Source: Marinobacterium ramblicola (lineage in GTDB: Bacteria; Pseudomonadota; Gammaproteobacteria; Pseudomonadales; Balneatricaceae). Taken from it: DNA of 64,000 nt. The notes under the pieces are model-generated. The model was not told the origin of the DNA, ran no database searches, and saw only the letters and a list, made by a program, of their open reading frames with translations. Positions 28,234 through 37,728 of this stretch are shown piece after piece. A program made the translations under genes and the position numbers. The stretch covers positions 1-64,000 of the forward strand of contig NZ_JAHREP010000003.1 of the NCBI RefSeq assembly GCF_019084545.1, read 5' to 3'. Each line of letters opens with the position of its first letter. Within the stretch, counting starts at the first letter, position 1.

Positions 28234-30156
28234 TTACTGGGACTTACGCACGCGGATATACCATTCGGAGAGCAGGCGTACCTGCTTCTCGGTGTAGCCG
28301 CGTTGGATCATCCGTTTCACAAACTCGCCATGTTTCTTCTGTTCGTCGGAGGATGCCTTCGGATTGAACGAGATTACCGGCAGCAGATCCTCGGTATTGG
28401 CGAACATCTTCTTCTCGATCACGGTGCGCATCTTCTCGTAGCTGCTCCATTTCGGATTCTTGCCCATGTTGCTGGCGCGGGCACGCAGTACGAAGTTGAC
28501 GATCTCGTGGCGGAAGTCTTTCGGGTTGCTGATTCCGGCCGGTTTTTCGATCTTCTCCAGCTCTTCGTTGATCGCCTGGCGGTCGAGAATGTCGCCGGTC
28601 TCCGGATCGCGATACTCCTGATCCTGAATCCAGAAGTCGGCGTAGGTGACGTAGCGGTCGAAGATGTTCTGGCCATACTCGGAGTAGGACTCCAGGTAAG
28701 CGGTCTGGATCTCCTTGCCGAGGAAATCGATATATTTCGGCGCAATGTACTCCTTCAAATAGCCCAGATAGCGCTCCTGCACCTCGCTTTGGAACTGCTG
28801 CTGGCCGATCTCGCGCTCCAGCACGTAGAGCAGGTGAACCGGGTTGGCCGCGATCTCGGCGGCGTCGAAGTTGAACACCTTGGACAGGATCTTGAACGCG
28901 AAGCGGGTGGACAGGCCCTCCATCCCCTCGTCTACGCCCGCCGCGTCCTTGTACTCCTGCATCGACTTGGCTTTCGGGTCGGTATCCTTCAGATTTTCGC
29001 CGTCATAAACGCGCATCTTGGAGTAGACGTTGGAGTTTTCCGGCACCTTCAGACGTGACAGCACGGTGAACTGGGCCAGCATGTTCAGGGTGTCCGGTGC
29101 GCAGGGGGCTTCCTTCAGGGAGCTGTTCTCGAGCAGTTTTTCGTAGATATGGATCTCTTCGGTGACCCGGGTGCAGTAGGGCACCTTGACGATATAGACG
29201 CGGTCGATGAACGCCTCGTTGGTCTTGTTGTTCTTGAACGTCTGCCACTCGGACTCGTTGGAGTGGGCCAGGATGATGCCGTCGTAAGGGATCGCGCCCA
29301 TCCCCTCGGTACTGTTGTAGTTGCCCTCCTGAGTTGCCGTGAGCAGAGGATGCAGCACCTTGATCGGTGCCTTGAACATCTCGACGAACTCCATCAAGCC
29401 CTGGTTGGCACGGCACAGGGCTCCGGAGAAGCTGTAGGCATCCGGATCGTGCTGTGGATACTCCTCGAGCTTACGTATATCCACCTTACCGACCAGGCTG
29501 GAGATATCCTGGTTGTTCTCGTCGCCCGGTTCGGTCTTGGAGATCGCGATCTGATTCAGGATCGACGGATAGAGCTTGACTACGCGGAACTGGGTGATAT
29601 CGCCACCATATTCATGCAGCCGCTTGACCGCCCAGGGCGACATGATGCCGCGCAGGTAGCGGGCAGGGATGCCATACTCCTGCTCGAGAATTTCGGCATC
29701 CTCCTTCGGGTTGAACAGCCCCAACGGGGATTCGAACACCGGCGAGCCCTTGATCGCGTAGAAGGGGATATGTTGCATCAGCGCTTTCAGCCGTTCGGCC
29801 AGGGAGGACTTACCACCGCCAACCGGACCGAGCAGATAGAGGATCTGTTTCTTCTCTTCCAGGCCCTGTGCGGCGTGGCGGAAGTAGGACACGATCGCTT
29901 CGATCGCCTCCTCCATGCCGTAAAACTCGCTGAAGGCCGGGTAGCGTTTGATCACCTTGTTGGAGAAGATACGGCTCATTCGAGGTTCCATCGAGGTATC
30001 GACCAGTTCCGGCTCGCCAATCGCCTTGAGCATACGCTCGGCAGAATTGGCGTACGCGATAGGATCCTCCTTGCACAGGCTGAGGAACTCCTGCAGGCTC
30101 ATCTCCTCCTGCTGGATCGATTCATAACGCGCTTTGTAATGGTCAAAGATACTCAT
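28234..30156 (-). CDS. yeaG: PrkA family serine protein kinase (YeaG)
   Basis: 640 aa PrkA/YeaG. N-terminal AAA+-like domain with Walker [10 protein letters not shown] (residues 110-118), then the PrkA C-terminal domain (ends [20 protein letters not shown]). E. coli YeaG is a sigma-S and nitrogen-stress-linked kinase. First gene of the three-gene unit; gtgagca and aaggaagg lie just upstream of ATG. Confidence 0.96.
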   Translation of the reverse strand: MSIFDHYKARYESIQQEEMSLQEFLSLCKEDPIAYANSAERMLKAIGEPELVDTSMEPRMSRIFSNKVIKRYPAFSEFYGMEEAIEAIVSYFRHAAQGLEEKKQILYLLGPVGGGKSSLAERLKALMQHIPFYAIKGSPVFESPLGLFNPKEDAEILEQEYGIPARYLRGIMSPWAVKRLHEYGGDITQFRVVKLYPSILNQIAISKTEPGDENNQDISSLVGKVDIRKLEEYPQHDPDAYSFSGALCRANQGLMEFVEMFKAPIKVLHPLLTATQEGNYNSTEGMGAIPYDGIILAHSNESEWQTFKNNKTNEAFIDRVYIVKVPYCTRVTEEIHIYEKLLENSSLKEAPCAPDTLNMLAQFTVLSRLKVPENSNVYSKMRVYDGENLKDTDPKAKSMQEYKDAAGVDEGMEGLSTRFAFKILSKVFNFDAAEIAANPVHLLYVLEREIGQQQFQSEVQERYLGYLKEYIAPKYIDFLGKEIQTAYLESYSEYGQNIFDRYVTYADFWIQDQEYRDPETGDILDRQAINEELEKIEKPAGISNPKDFRHEIVNFVLRARASNMGKNPKWSSYEKMRTVIEKKMFANTEDLLPVISFNPKASSDEQKKHGEFVKRMIQRGYTEKQVRLLSEWYIRVRKSQ

Positions 30157-30194
30157 TGCTCACCTTCCTGTACTCGGACGCTGGATGTTCGCTT

Positions 30195-30217
30195 AACAAC
30201 CTGATTTAAAAGTTGTT
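30195..30217. repeat. Inverted repeat upstream of prkA/yeaG
   Basis: AACAAC and GTTGTT flank 11 bases, about 40 bases before the yeaG start. It may be an operator or an mRNA hairpin in the leader. Nothing else is evident in the 180-base gap between this gene and the E2 gene. Confidence 0.3.
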
Positions 30218-30337
30218 GTCGCTGCGTACTACGCCGCCTTCCTGTTTCAGTGTAGTCCAAAGCTCGTGCCTGGGAATGGCCGTTTTACAACTTCTTTGAC
30301 AATCTCCTTATGCTTAGGTTGCGGGGAGGGAATCGGG

Positions 30338-31447
30338 CTAATCTTGCAGCCTTGTTACGACAAGCTGCATGAAATGTGCCGCTTCAGCTCCTGTTGCGGC
30401 ACGATGATCGAAGGTCAGAGACAGCGGCAGTCGCCGCCTTGGCTGTATTTTGCCTTCAAAAACAACCGCTTCAGTCATGATCTTGCCGGCACCCAGAATC
30501 GCGACTTGGGGCGGTACGACAGTGGGGGTCGCGTAGCGGCCGCCAAACATGCCGAAATTGCTCAGGGTCAGGGTTGCACCGAGCATCTCTGCCGGCGGGA
30601 TGGAGCGGTTGCGCACATCCTCCCGCAGCCGATCCAGCCCGGCGCGCAGATCTTCCGCGCTGCGGCCGCCGACGTTACGCAGCACCGGTACGAACAGACC
30701 CTGTTCGGTGTCCACCGCCACCCCCAGATCCAGCTGTGGATGTCGGCGCACCGCCAGGCGATCGCCGTCGAACCAGACGTTCAGCGAGGGTTCGTGCTGA
30801 CAGGCATGGGCCAACGCATCGATCAGCCTGAGCGTGATATCGGTACCGGCGGGCCAGTGCTCGATATCGGCGTCGTCGTGAATGGTGACTGCCACCACCT
30901 GTTCCCAGGCGCTGGCCAGGGTGCGGGCCATCTGTTTGCGTACGCCGCGCAGTGGCTCGAACGGCCCGAGGCGTTGCGCCCTGTCGGCGGCAGCTTCCAC
31001 CTCCTGTGCGGTGACACGACCGTTGCGCTGTGGCACGGTGTTGACATCGATATCCAGGCGCTGGGCCAAGGCCCTGGCGGCAGGGCTGATATGGCGGTCG
31101 CGGTACTCGCGGCTGCTGGGTGAGGCGCCGATGAAAAACTGTTCGCCCGCCGGGTTGACCGCCGTAGTCTGCTGTTTCAACTCGCCGACGACGGTACCGC
31201 TGTCCTGATCCTTTTCTCCGGCGAACTCAAGCAGCGGCTCCCCGGTGTGGATGGTATCGCCCGGCGCACCGAAAAGGTGCTCGATTGTGCCATTCTGGGG
31301 CGAAGGCACCTCAATGATCGCTTTCGCGGTCTCCACCGACAGCAGTATCTGGTCAACCTTGACCTGATCCCCCTCCTTGACGTGCCATTCGAGGATCTCC
31401 GCTTCGGGCAAACCCTCACCCAGATCCGGTAGCTTGAAGTATCTCAT
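30338..31447 (-). CDS. bkdB: 2-oxoacid dehydrogenase E2 (dihydrolipoamide acyltransferase)
   Basis: 369 aa E2 core enzyme. One lipoyl domain (residues 1-75; lipoyl lysine K42 in VETAKAIIE), a linker, a peripheral-subunit-binding domain (ISPAARALAQRLDID, NGRVTAQEVEAAA) and the catalytic acyltransferase domain. The catalytic motif, normally HxxxDG, reads DHRAATG: H348 is kept but the Asp is T352. The start codon at 31447 (MRYFKLPDLGEGL) fits the family; upstream in-frame starts would run into E1-beta. Last gene of the LeuDH-E1a-E1b-E2 cluster; no E3 gene is nearby. Confidence 0.92.
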   Translation of the reverse strand: MRYFKLPDLGEGLPEAEILEWHVKEGDQVKVDQILLSVETAKAIIEVPSPQNGTIEHLFGAPGDTIHTGEPLLEFAGEKDQDSGTVVGELKQQTTAVNPAGEQFFIGASPSSREYRDRHISPAARALAQRLDIDVNTVPQRNGRVTAQEVEAAADRAQRLGPFEPLRGVRKQMARTLASAWEQVVAVTIHDDADIEHWPAGTDITLRLIDALAHACQHEPSLNVWFDGDRLAVRRHPQLDLGVAVDTEQGLFVPVLRNVGGRSAEDLRAGLDRLREDVRNRSIPPAEMLGATLTLSNFGMFGGRYATPTVVPPQVAILGAGKIMTEAVVFEGKIQPRRRLPLSLTFDHRAATGAEAAHFMQLVVTRLQD

Positions 31448-32432
31448 TGCGGCCAGCCTCCAGTGATTTATCCACAGCATCCAATATGTCGCTGACACCC
31501 GGCAGGTAGTGCTGCTCGTTACGGTAGTAGGGCATCACGGTATCCAATCCGGTGACTCGCATCACCGGGGCGCGCATCTGGCCCCAGAGCTGCTCGTTGA
31601 GTACCGCCGAGATATCGGCGCCCACGCCGCCCTTGCCCGGGGCTTCGTGCACGATGACGGCACGACCGGTTTTGCTTACCGAAGCGAGCAGGGTGTCGTA
31701 ATCGATCGGGTTGAGACTGGCGACATCGATCACCTCGCAGTCGATGCCACGTTCGGCCAGGTTGTCTGCCGCTGCCAGGCACTCCGGAATCATCGCGCCA
31801 TAGCTGATCAGCGACAGGGCCGCCCCTTCACGCAGGGTGAAGCAGCGATCGATCGGCAGCGCGGCGCCGCTGTCTTCGACCAGGGTTTTACTGGCGCGGT
31901 AGATACGCTTGGGTTCGAGGAAGATCACCGGATCGTCGCAGCGGATAGCACCGAGCAGCATGCCGTAGGCGCGCGCCGGGGAGGAGGGGATCAGCACTCG
32001 CAGACCGGGGATATGGGCCAGCAGCGCTTCGGTGCTCTCCGAGTGGTGCTCCGGCGCATGGATACCGCCACCGTAGGGTGCACGCAGCACCATCGGGCAG
32101 CTGAGGCGGCCGCGGGTGCGGTGGTGCAGGCGCGCCGCGTGGGAGATCAGCTGTTCAAGGGCCGGAAAGATGAACCCCATGAACTGAATCTCGACCACCG
32201 GGCGCAGCCCCTGGGAGGCCATGCCGACGGCGGTACCGGCGATCATGTTCTCGGCCAGCGGGGTGTCGACGACCCGGTGCGCGCCGAAACGCTTCGCCAG
32301 CCCGTCGGTGGCGCGGAACACGCCGCCGTTGTGACCTATATCCTCGCCGAACAGGATCACCTCAGGATCGTCCTCCAGTGCTCGTGCCAACGCCAGATTG
32401 ACCGCTTCGAGCAGACAGATCGATTCGTTCAT
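31416..32432 (-). CDS. bkdA2: 2-oxoacid dehydrogenase E1 component, beta subunit
   Basis: 338 aa transketolase-like beta subunit. Family blocks: LLEAVNLALARALEDDP, LFGEDIGHNGGVFRAT, TPLAENMIAGTAVGMA and the C-terminal VDVASLNPID / IVHEAPGKGGVGADIS. With E1-alpha it decarboxylates a 2-oxoacid using TPP and passes the acyl group to E2. It overlaps E2 by 32 bases and E1-alpha by four, so the three are tightly coupled. Substrate (branched-chain rather than pyruvate) is inferred from the neighbouring leucine dehydrogenase. Confidence 0.92.
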   Translation of the reverse strand: MNESICLLEAVNLALARALEDDPEVILFGEDIGHNGGVFRATDGLAKRFGAHRVVDTPLAENMIAGTAVGMASQGLRPVVEIQFMGFIFPALEQLISHAARLHHRTRGRLSCPMVLRAPYGGGIHAPEHHSESTEALLAHIPGLRVLIPSSPARAYGMLLGAIRCDDPVIFLEPKRIYRASKTLVEDSGAALPIDRCFTLREGAALSLISYGAMIPECLAAADNLAERGIDCEVIDVASLNPIDYDTLLASVSKTGRAVIVHEAPGKGGVGADISAVLNEQLWGQMRAPVMRVTGLDTVMPYYRNEQHYLPGVSDILDAVDKSLEAGRNEILQATGSG

Positions 32433-33508
32433 AGGTCACCTCCTCCGCGCACGCGGGCCATCTCGATCTGATCGCGCAGCTGGTCGGGCATCTCCGCATA
32501 GAGGTATTGGAACATGCTCTCGACCGGCTCCGGCGGTGTGGACAGGTACTCCTCGACGGCGCGCTGCACCTGCTGTTGTGCCTCGTCCAGGCACTGGCGT
32601 TCACGGGATTCGTCCCAGTACCCCAGGTTGACCAGATACTGGCGCAGGCGGCGTAACGGCTCTTTCCGCCAGGCCTCCTTGAGTTGGTCGGGGCCCCGGT
32701 AGCGGCTGGCGTCGTCCGCGGTGGTGTGATCGCTAAGGCGATAGCTGAGCGCCTCGATCAGTGTCGGCCCCTTGCCGGCGCGGGCGCGCTGCAGGGCGTA
32801 CTCGACCACCTCGTGCAGGGCGATCGGGTCGTTGCCATCGACCTGTTCCGCCGGGACTCCGGCAGCGATTGCCTTCTGGGCCAGGGTGGGCGCGGCGCAC
32901 TGCAGATGGCGCGGCACCGAGATCGCCCACTGGTTGTTGTTGACGATCATCACCAGCGGCAGGTGCCAGACCCCGGCCAGGTTCAACGCTTCGGCAAAGT
33001 CACCCTTGGAAGTGGCGCCGTCGCCGCACAGGCAGACCGTGGCATGGGGCTGATGGCGGTATTTCAGTGCTGCGGCGACACCGGCGGCATGCAGTGTCTG
33101 GGTCGCGATCGGCACTGCATTGGGCAGGTCCCGCCCCATGCCCGGGCTGGCGTTGCCGCGTTCATCACCGCCCCAGTAGAGCAGCAGGTCACACATCGGC
33201 GTGCCGCGGATCATCTGCAGGATATGGTCGCGATAGTAGGGCACCAGGATATCCTCTGGTGTCATCAGGTGGCCGGTGACCACATCGATCGCCTCCGCGC
33301 CCAGTGAGGATGCATAGGTACCGAGCTGCCCGGTGCGCTGCAGTGCGACCGCTTTCTGGTCGAACTGACGGGCCAGCACCATCCAGCGGTAGTAACCGGT
33401 CAGCGGCTCCGGCTCATGACTCCAGCCGGGCAGCTCGCCCAGCGGCTCGCCATCCGCACTGAGGTAGTGGGTCAGACCGATCTCGGTTTTGAACACGGTT
33501 TCACGCAT
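32429..33508 (-). CDS. bkdA1: 2-oxoacid dehydrogenase E1 component, alpha subunit
   Basis: 359 aa TPP-binding alpha subunit. TPP/Mg motif GDGATSKGDFAEALNLAG...NNN, plus YRWMVLARQFDQKAVALQRTGQ near the N-terminus and the phosphorylation-loop-like YRLSDHTTADDASRYR. Could be scored as pyruvate dehydrogenase alpha of the Gram-positive type; the leucine dehydrogenase just upstream supports a branched-chain 2-oxoacid role. Confidence 0.92.
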   Translation of the reverse strand: MRETVFKTEIGLTHYLSADGEPLGELPGWSHEPEPLTGYYRWMVLARQFDQKAVALQRTGQLGTYASSLGAEAIDVVTGHLMTPEDILVPYYRDHILQMIRGTPMCDLLLYWGGDERGNASPGMGRDLPNAVPIATQTLHAAGVAAALKYRHQPHATVCLCGDGATSKGDFAEALNLAGVWHLPLVMIVNNNQWAISVPRHLQCAAPTLAQKAIAAGVPAEQVDGNDPIALHEVVEYALQRARAGKGPTLIEALSYRLSDHTTADDASRYRGPDQLKEAWRKEPLRRLRQYLVNLGYWDESRERQCLDEAQQQVQRAVEEYLSTPPEPVESMFQYLYAEMPDQLRDQIEMARVRGGGDL

Positions 33509-33540
33509 GCTGTACCTCCTTTATTCCAATGCGGACCCGA

Positions 33541-34587
33541 TCAGGCCGCATGGTGTTGTGACGCATGGCGTCCATGCAGGCGCTGCTCTGCCAAGCGGTC
33601 GGCCAGTTTCTCGATCGGCAGATTGAGCCGGAGTGCATCTTCCAGTAGTCGTTCCAGTGTGGCACCCATACCGAGGATCTTGTCGATGATCGCCTGCTCG
33701 GGGGCGCCGGCGTGCTGCATCGCCACCTGGATCAGACCGCCGGAGTTGATAATGTAGTCCGGCGCATAGAGGATGCCGCGCTCTCGCAAACGCTCACCGT
33801 CCTCCTCGCAGGCCAGCTGGTTGTTGGCACTGCCGGCGACAATCTTGCAGCGCAAGCGAGGGATGGTGTGTTCATTCAGGATGGCACCGAGGCCGCAGGG
33901 GCAGAAGATATCGCAGTCAACCGAGTAGATGGCGTCGGGCTCGACCACCCTGGCGTTGAACTCACGTACCGCTGCATCCAGATTAGCTTGCTCCAGGTCG
34001 CTGACCACCAGTTGCGCACCGGCCGCGTGTAGCTTGCCCGCGAGGTCCATGCCGACATGACCCAGACCCTGCAACGCCACCCGCAGACCGCTGAGTGTCT
34101 GCCGTCCCATCCCGACCCTGACGAAGGCCTGGATGCCGCTGAACACGCCGATCGCGGTATAGGGCGAGGGGTCGCCGCTCTGGCTGGTGCAACTGACCCA
34201 GCGGGTCTCTTGCGCGATTATATCCATGTCGCTGACTTCGCTGCCGCTATCCACCGCCGTGATGTAACGCCCGCCCAGCGTGTCGACGAAACGCCCGAAC
34301 GCCTGCATCAGTGCCCTGCGGTCGAACGGCCGGTCGGGACGGATCAGCACCGCCTTACCGCCACCGTGAGGCAGGTCGGCCAGGGCTGCCTTGTAGCTCA
34401 TGCCACGCGCCAGGCGGATGACGTCGGTCAACGCCTCCTGCTCGTTGGCGTAGTGTAGGAAGCGGCAGCCACCGATGGCGGGGCCGCGGGCAGTGGAATG
34501 GATGGCGACGATGGCGCGCATCCCGGTCGCAGCGTCCAGGCCGATATGGATGTCGGTCAGGCCTGCGTCTTCCAGCTGTCTGAACAT
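33541..34587 (-). CDS. ldh: Leucine dehydrogenase (Glu/Leu/Phe/Val dehydrogenase family)
   Basis: 348 aa NAD-dependent amino acid dehydrogenase that deaminates leucine, valine or isoleucine to 2-oxoacids. Catalytic lysines K66 (GMSYKAALADLPHGG) and K78 (GGGKAVL) match the positions in characterised leucine dehydrogenases; the Rossmann loop GLGHVGMDLAGKLHAAG follows. Its oxoacid product is the substrate of the E1-E2 complex encoded immediately downstream. Confidence 0.92.
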   Translation of the reverse strand: MFRQLEDAGLTDIHIGLDAATGMRAIVAIHSTARGPAIGGCRFLHYANEQEALTDVIRLARGMSYKAALADLPHGGGKAVLIRPDRPFDRRALMQAFGRFVDTLGGRYITAVDSGSEVSDMDIIAQETRWVSCTSQSGDPSPYTAIGVFSGIQAFVRVGMGRQTLSGLRVALQGLGHVGMDLAGKLHAAGAQLVVSDLEQANLDAAVREFNARVVEPDAIYSVDCDIFCPCGLGAILNEHTIPRLRCKIVAGSANNQLACEEDGERLRERGILYAPDYIINSGGLIQVAMQHAGAPEQAIIDKILGMGATLERLLEDALRLNLPIEKLADRLAEQRLHGRHASQHHAA

Positions 34588-34862
34588 GACGGGATCCTCC
34601 GTAGCGGTTTAGATCAGGGAAAACGGTTGAGCCAAATGTGCGAGGCCGGTGGGTAAACCGGCTGCTCGTTTATCTTCTGGATAGCACAGAGTTGGGTAAA
34701 GTTCAGCGCGCGGGCGCACTATTTATGAGCACCGCTCTGCCGTTGTGCAGGTGCGTTAAAAGAGCCCTGTCGACTACTGCTATGGGGGAGGCGAGGTTTT
34801 CCGCTGGCGCCGTTGTGCGGTGCAGCCAAGATGAAAAAAAATGTTACGACTTGGCTACATTC

Positions 34863-35681
34863 CTAGTTTCGTTCGGGAACCAGGTCGATCAGGTTCAGCT
34901 TCGGCGGCACCGGTGCCAGATCGGGCATCAGTGCCTGATTGGCGGAGGTAGTGTAAAGGGTCTTAAGGTTCTGCTGGATGCGGGCGAAACTCGGATCGGT
35001 GGCGAAAGCCTGCTGCAGGGTGGTGATCGCTTCCCCCACCTTGCCGTTGGCTGCCTGGACCGCCGCCAGGTTATTGTACAGTTCCGGGATCTGCGGATTT
35101 TGCTTGATCTTCCAGCGCAGCAGCTGCTCGGCGCTCTGCAGCTGCCCGCTCTGCAACAGGATGCGGGACTCGATCAATGAGGCGGAGAGATCGTCCGGAT
35201 TAAGGGTTTTATACTCGTCGATCAGCGATAGGGCGGTCTCGTAGTCGCCGCGTTCGGTGAGCGCCAGCGCGGCGGCCAGGGTCTCCTCCGGATTGCTGAT
35301 GTCGGTCGCTGCAGCCAGCGCTTCGGGCGCGGGTGGTATCAGGGTAGAGTCGCCCCCTGCTGGCGGGTGCTCCAGTGGCTCGCCCGAGAGAATGGCGCGC
35401 TGCTGAGCCAGCCATTGCTTGATCTCTTCGACACGGGCGTACAGGGTTTCGTCGTCGATCGGCAGATCGCGGATTCGCAATGGCCCTGTATAAGGCAAAA
35501 CAGTTGGGTTATCGCAGTCGTAGGATTGGCCTTTGCCAGCGCTCAGACAGTAGTTGTCGGAGTCGTTATCGGTTTCGCTCGGGGTGTCCTGAAACACGCT
35601 GCAGCCGTTGAGAGTCAGGATCAGCAACAGGCCGGGCAGGGTGCGCGTGAACTGTCCTGAAAAACCGCCGCTAAACCACAT
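34863..35681 (-). CDS. TPR-containing lipoprotein
   Basis: 272 aa. Signal peptide with lipobox LTLNGC (lipid-attached C27). Central low-complexity region, then about three tetratricopeptide repeats (residues about 150-250: LTERGDYETALSLIDEYKTL, ESRILLQSGQLQSAEQLL, NNLAAVQAANGKVGEAITTL). Likely a periplasmic or outer-membrane scaffold; partner unknown. The 275 bases between this gene and leucine dehydrogenase contain no recognisable gene. Confidence 0.85.
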   Translation of the reverse strand: MWFSGGFSGQFTRTLPGLLLILTLNGCSVFQDTPSETDNDSDNYCLSAGKGQSYDCDNPTVLPYTGPLRIRDLPIDDETLYARVEEIKQWLAQQRAILSGEPLEHPPAGGDSTLIPPAPEALAAATDISNPEETLAAALALTERGDYETALSLIDEYKTLNPDDLSASLIESRILLQSGQLQSAEQLLRWKIKQNPQIPELYNNLAAVQAANGKVGEAITTLQQAFATDPSFARIQQNLKTLYTTSANQALMPDLAPVPPKLNLIDLVPERN

Positions 35682-35715
35682 GATACGAATCTCCCTCTCC
35701 CTAACCGGATGCGAC

Positions 35716-36330
35716 TCAGAGTGTAGCTGTGGAGAGTACCAGACCTGCGAGTATCAGGGCAGTGCCGGAGAGCCGGTTTTGCCAACGCACCGCTTTCGGG
35801 CTCTGCATCAGGTAGCGCAGGCGCGATGCCAGGCCGCTGTAACCGGTCATCACGCTCCAGTCGACGATCAGCAGCGTGATGGCGATCACCAGCAGTTGCG
35901 GCAGTCTGGGCAGGGTCGGATCCATGAACTGGGGCACCAGTGCGATCAGAAAGATGATCCCCTTGGGGTTGGTGATGTTGACCAAATAGGCACTGATGAA
36001 ACGCTGGCGCTTGCCGGTACTGCTGCTCAGACCGAGCTTGAGTCCGGTGTGTGAGCGCCAGAGCGTAATACCCAGCCAGATCAGGTAGCCGGCACCTATC
36101 CATTTAATGGCCATAAACAGGCTGGGGGAAGCCGTGACCACGCCCCCCAGACCCACGGCAACGACCAGGAGTTGGGTGCCATAGCCGGCGATCAACCCCG
36201 CGACTGCGGGGGCCGCGCCGCGGACACCGTGGTTGAGCCCATAGCTCATCGCGGTGGCCGCTCCGGCCCCGGGCGATAAACTGATCAGGATGGCGGCGCT
36301 GAACAGCGCCAGCCAGAGCTCTAGCGACAT
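35716..36330 (-). CDS. LysE/RhtB family amino acid exporter
   Basis: 204 aa integral membrane protein with about six hydrophobic helices and the family motif LSPGAGAATAMSYGLNHGVRGA in its first cytoplasmic loop; the second signature NPKGIIFLIALVPQF is present. RhtB-type proteins export homoserine, threonine or other amino acids; the substrate cannot be told from sequence. Upstream of it is the purD terminator. Confidence 0.9.
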   Translation of the reverse strand: MSLELWLALFSAAILISLSPGAGAATAMSYGLNHGVRGAAPAVAGLIAGYGTQLLVVAVGLGGVVTASPSLFMAIKWIGAGYLIWLGITLWRSHTGLKLGLSSSTGKRQRFISAYLVNITNPKGIIFLIALVPQFMDPTLPRLPQLLVIAITLLIVDWSVMTGYSGLASRLRYLMQSPKAVRWQNRLSGTALILAGLVLSTATL

Positions 36331-36373
36331 CGATGACTTCCTTTCATAGATGAGTTTCTTTCATAAACGATAA

Positions 36374-36393
36374 CAGCCGCCCGAAGGCGGCTG
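36374..36393 (-). terminator. Terminator after purD
   Basis: cagccgcc and ggcggctg form a perfect 8-bp stem with a 4-base loop, 30 bases beyond the purD stop on the minus strand, followed by TTATCGTTT. It separates the accB-to-purD run from the LysE-family gene. Confidence 0.65.
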
Positions 36394-36422
36394 CTGTTGT
36401 AGCACAATCGAGTGATTTTGTC

Positions 36423-37712
36423 TTACTGGTCAGCTTTCTCGCGGGCGATGGCGCGGTAGGCGATATCGGTGCGGTAGTAGGCATCCTTCCAGCTGATCAG
36501 GTCGACCAGTTCATAGGCGCGCTGCTGCGCTTCGGTAACGCTCTCGCCCAGCGCGGTAGCGCAAAGCACACGGCCGCCGGCGGTGACCACCTTGCCGTCC
36601 ACCAGCTTGGTGCCGGCATGGAAGATCTTGCTGTCGGCCGGGCATTCGCTCGGCAGGTTGATCTCGTCGCCCTTGGCGTAGTCACCGGGGTAACCGCCGG
36701 CGGCCATCACCACGCCCACCGAGGGACGCGGATCCCAGTCCGCTTTTACCTGGTCCAGGCGTTTGTCGAGCGCGGCGTTGCACAGCTCCACCAGGCTGGA
36801 CTTGAGGCGCAGCATGATCGGCTGGGTTTCCGGGTCGCCGAAGCGGCAGTTGTACTCGATCACCTTGGGTGTGCCGTCGGCCATGATCATCAGCCCCGCG
36901 TAGAGGAAGCCGGTGTACTCGTTGCCTTCGGCCGCCATGCCGCGAACGGTGGGCAGGATCACCTCGTTCATGGCACGGTCGTGGATCGCCTGAGTGACCA
37001 CCGGAGCCGGAGAGTAGGCACCCATGCCGCCGGTATTGGGGCCGGTGTCGCCATCGCCGACCCGCTTATGGTCCTGGCTGGTGGCCATCGGCAGTACATG
37101 CTCGCCGTCGACCATGACGATGAAGGAGGCCTCCTCGCCATCGAGGAACTCCTCCACCACGACGCGGTGACCGGCGTCGCCGAAGGCGTTGCCCGCGAGC
37201 ATGTCGCGGATCGCCTCTTCCGCTTCTTCCAATGTCATCGCCACGATCACGCCCTTGCCGGCGGCCAGGCCGTCGGCCTTGATCACGATCGGAGCGCCCT
37301 TCTCGCGCACATAGGCCAGCGCGGCGTCCATGTCGGTGAAGTTCTGGTACTCGGCAGTGGGAATGGCGTGGCGGGCCAGGAAGTCCTTGGTGAACGCCTT
37401 GGAACCCTCCAGCTGAGCGGCACCGGCGCTGGGGCCGAACACGCGCAGACCCTCTGCGTTGAACTTGTCGACGATACCGGCCACCAGCGGCGCCTCGGGA
37501 CCGACGATGGTCAGGTCGATGGCATTGTCCTTGGCGAACGCGGCGAGTTGATCCAGTGCCAGTACATCGATATCGACGTTCTGCAGCTTGGGTTCCTGTG
37601 CGGTGGCGGCGTTGCCGGGCGCTACATAGACGCACTCCACCGCCTGATCACGGGCGGCGGCCCAGGCCAGCGCGTGTTCGCGCCCGCCGGAACCGATTAC
37701 GAGAATTTTCAT
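36423..37712 (-). CDS. purD: Phosphoribosylamine-glycine ligase
   Basis: 429 aa ATP-grasp enzyme of purine synthesis (PRA + glycine + ATP to GAR). N-terminal ILVIGSGGREHALAWA, ATP-grasp segments VIKADGLAAGKGVIVA and EYNCRFGDPETQPIM. It is 16 bases downstream of purH, the standard pair. Confidence 0.98.
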   Translation of the reverse strand: MKILVIGSGGREHALAWAAARDQAVECVYVAPGNAATAQEPKLQNVDIDVLALDQLAAFAKDNAIDLTIVGPEAPLVAGIVDKFNAEGLRVFGPSAGAAQLEGSKAFTKDFLARHAIPTAEYQNFTDMDAALAYVREKGAPIVIKADGLAAGKGVIVAMTLEEAEEAIRDMLAGNAFGDAGHRVVVEEFLDGEEASFIVMVDGEHVLPMATSQDHKRVGDGDTGPNTGGMGAYSPAPVVTQAIHDRAMNEVILPTVRGMAAEGNEYTGFLYAGLMIMADGTPKVIEYNCRFGDPETQPIMLRLKSSLVELCNAALDKRLDQVKADWDPRPSVGVVMAAGGYPGDYAKGDEINLPSECPADSKIFHAGTKLVDGKVVTAGGRVLCATALGESVTEAQQRAYELVDLISWKDAYYRTDIAYRAIAREKADQ

Positions 37713-37728
37713 CCGGTCTATCCCTGTA

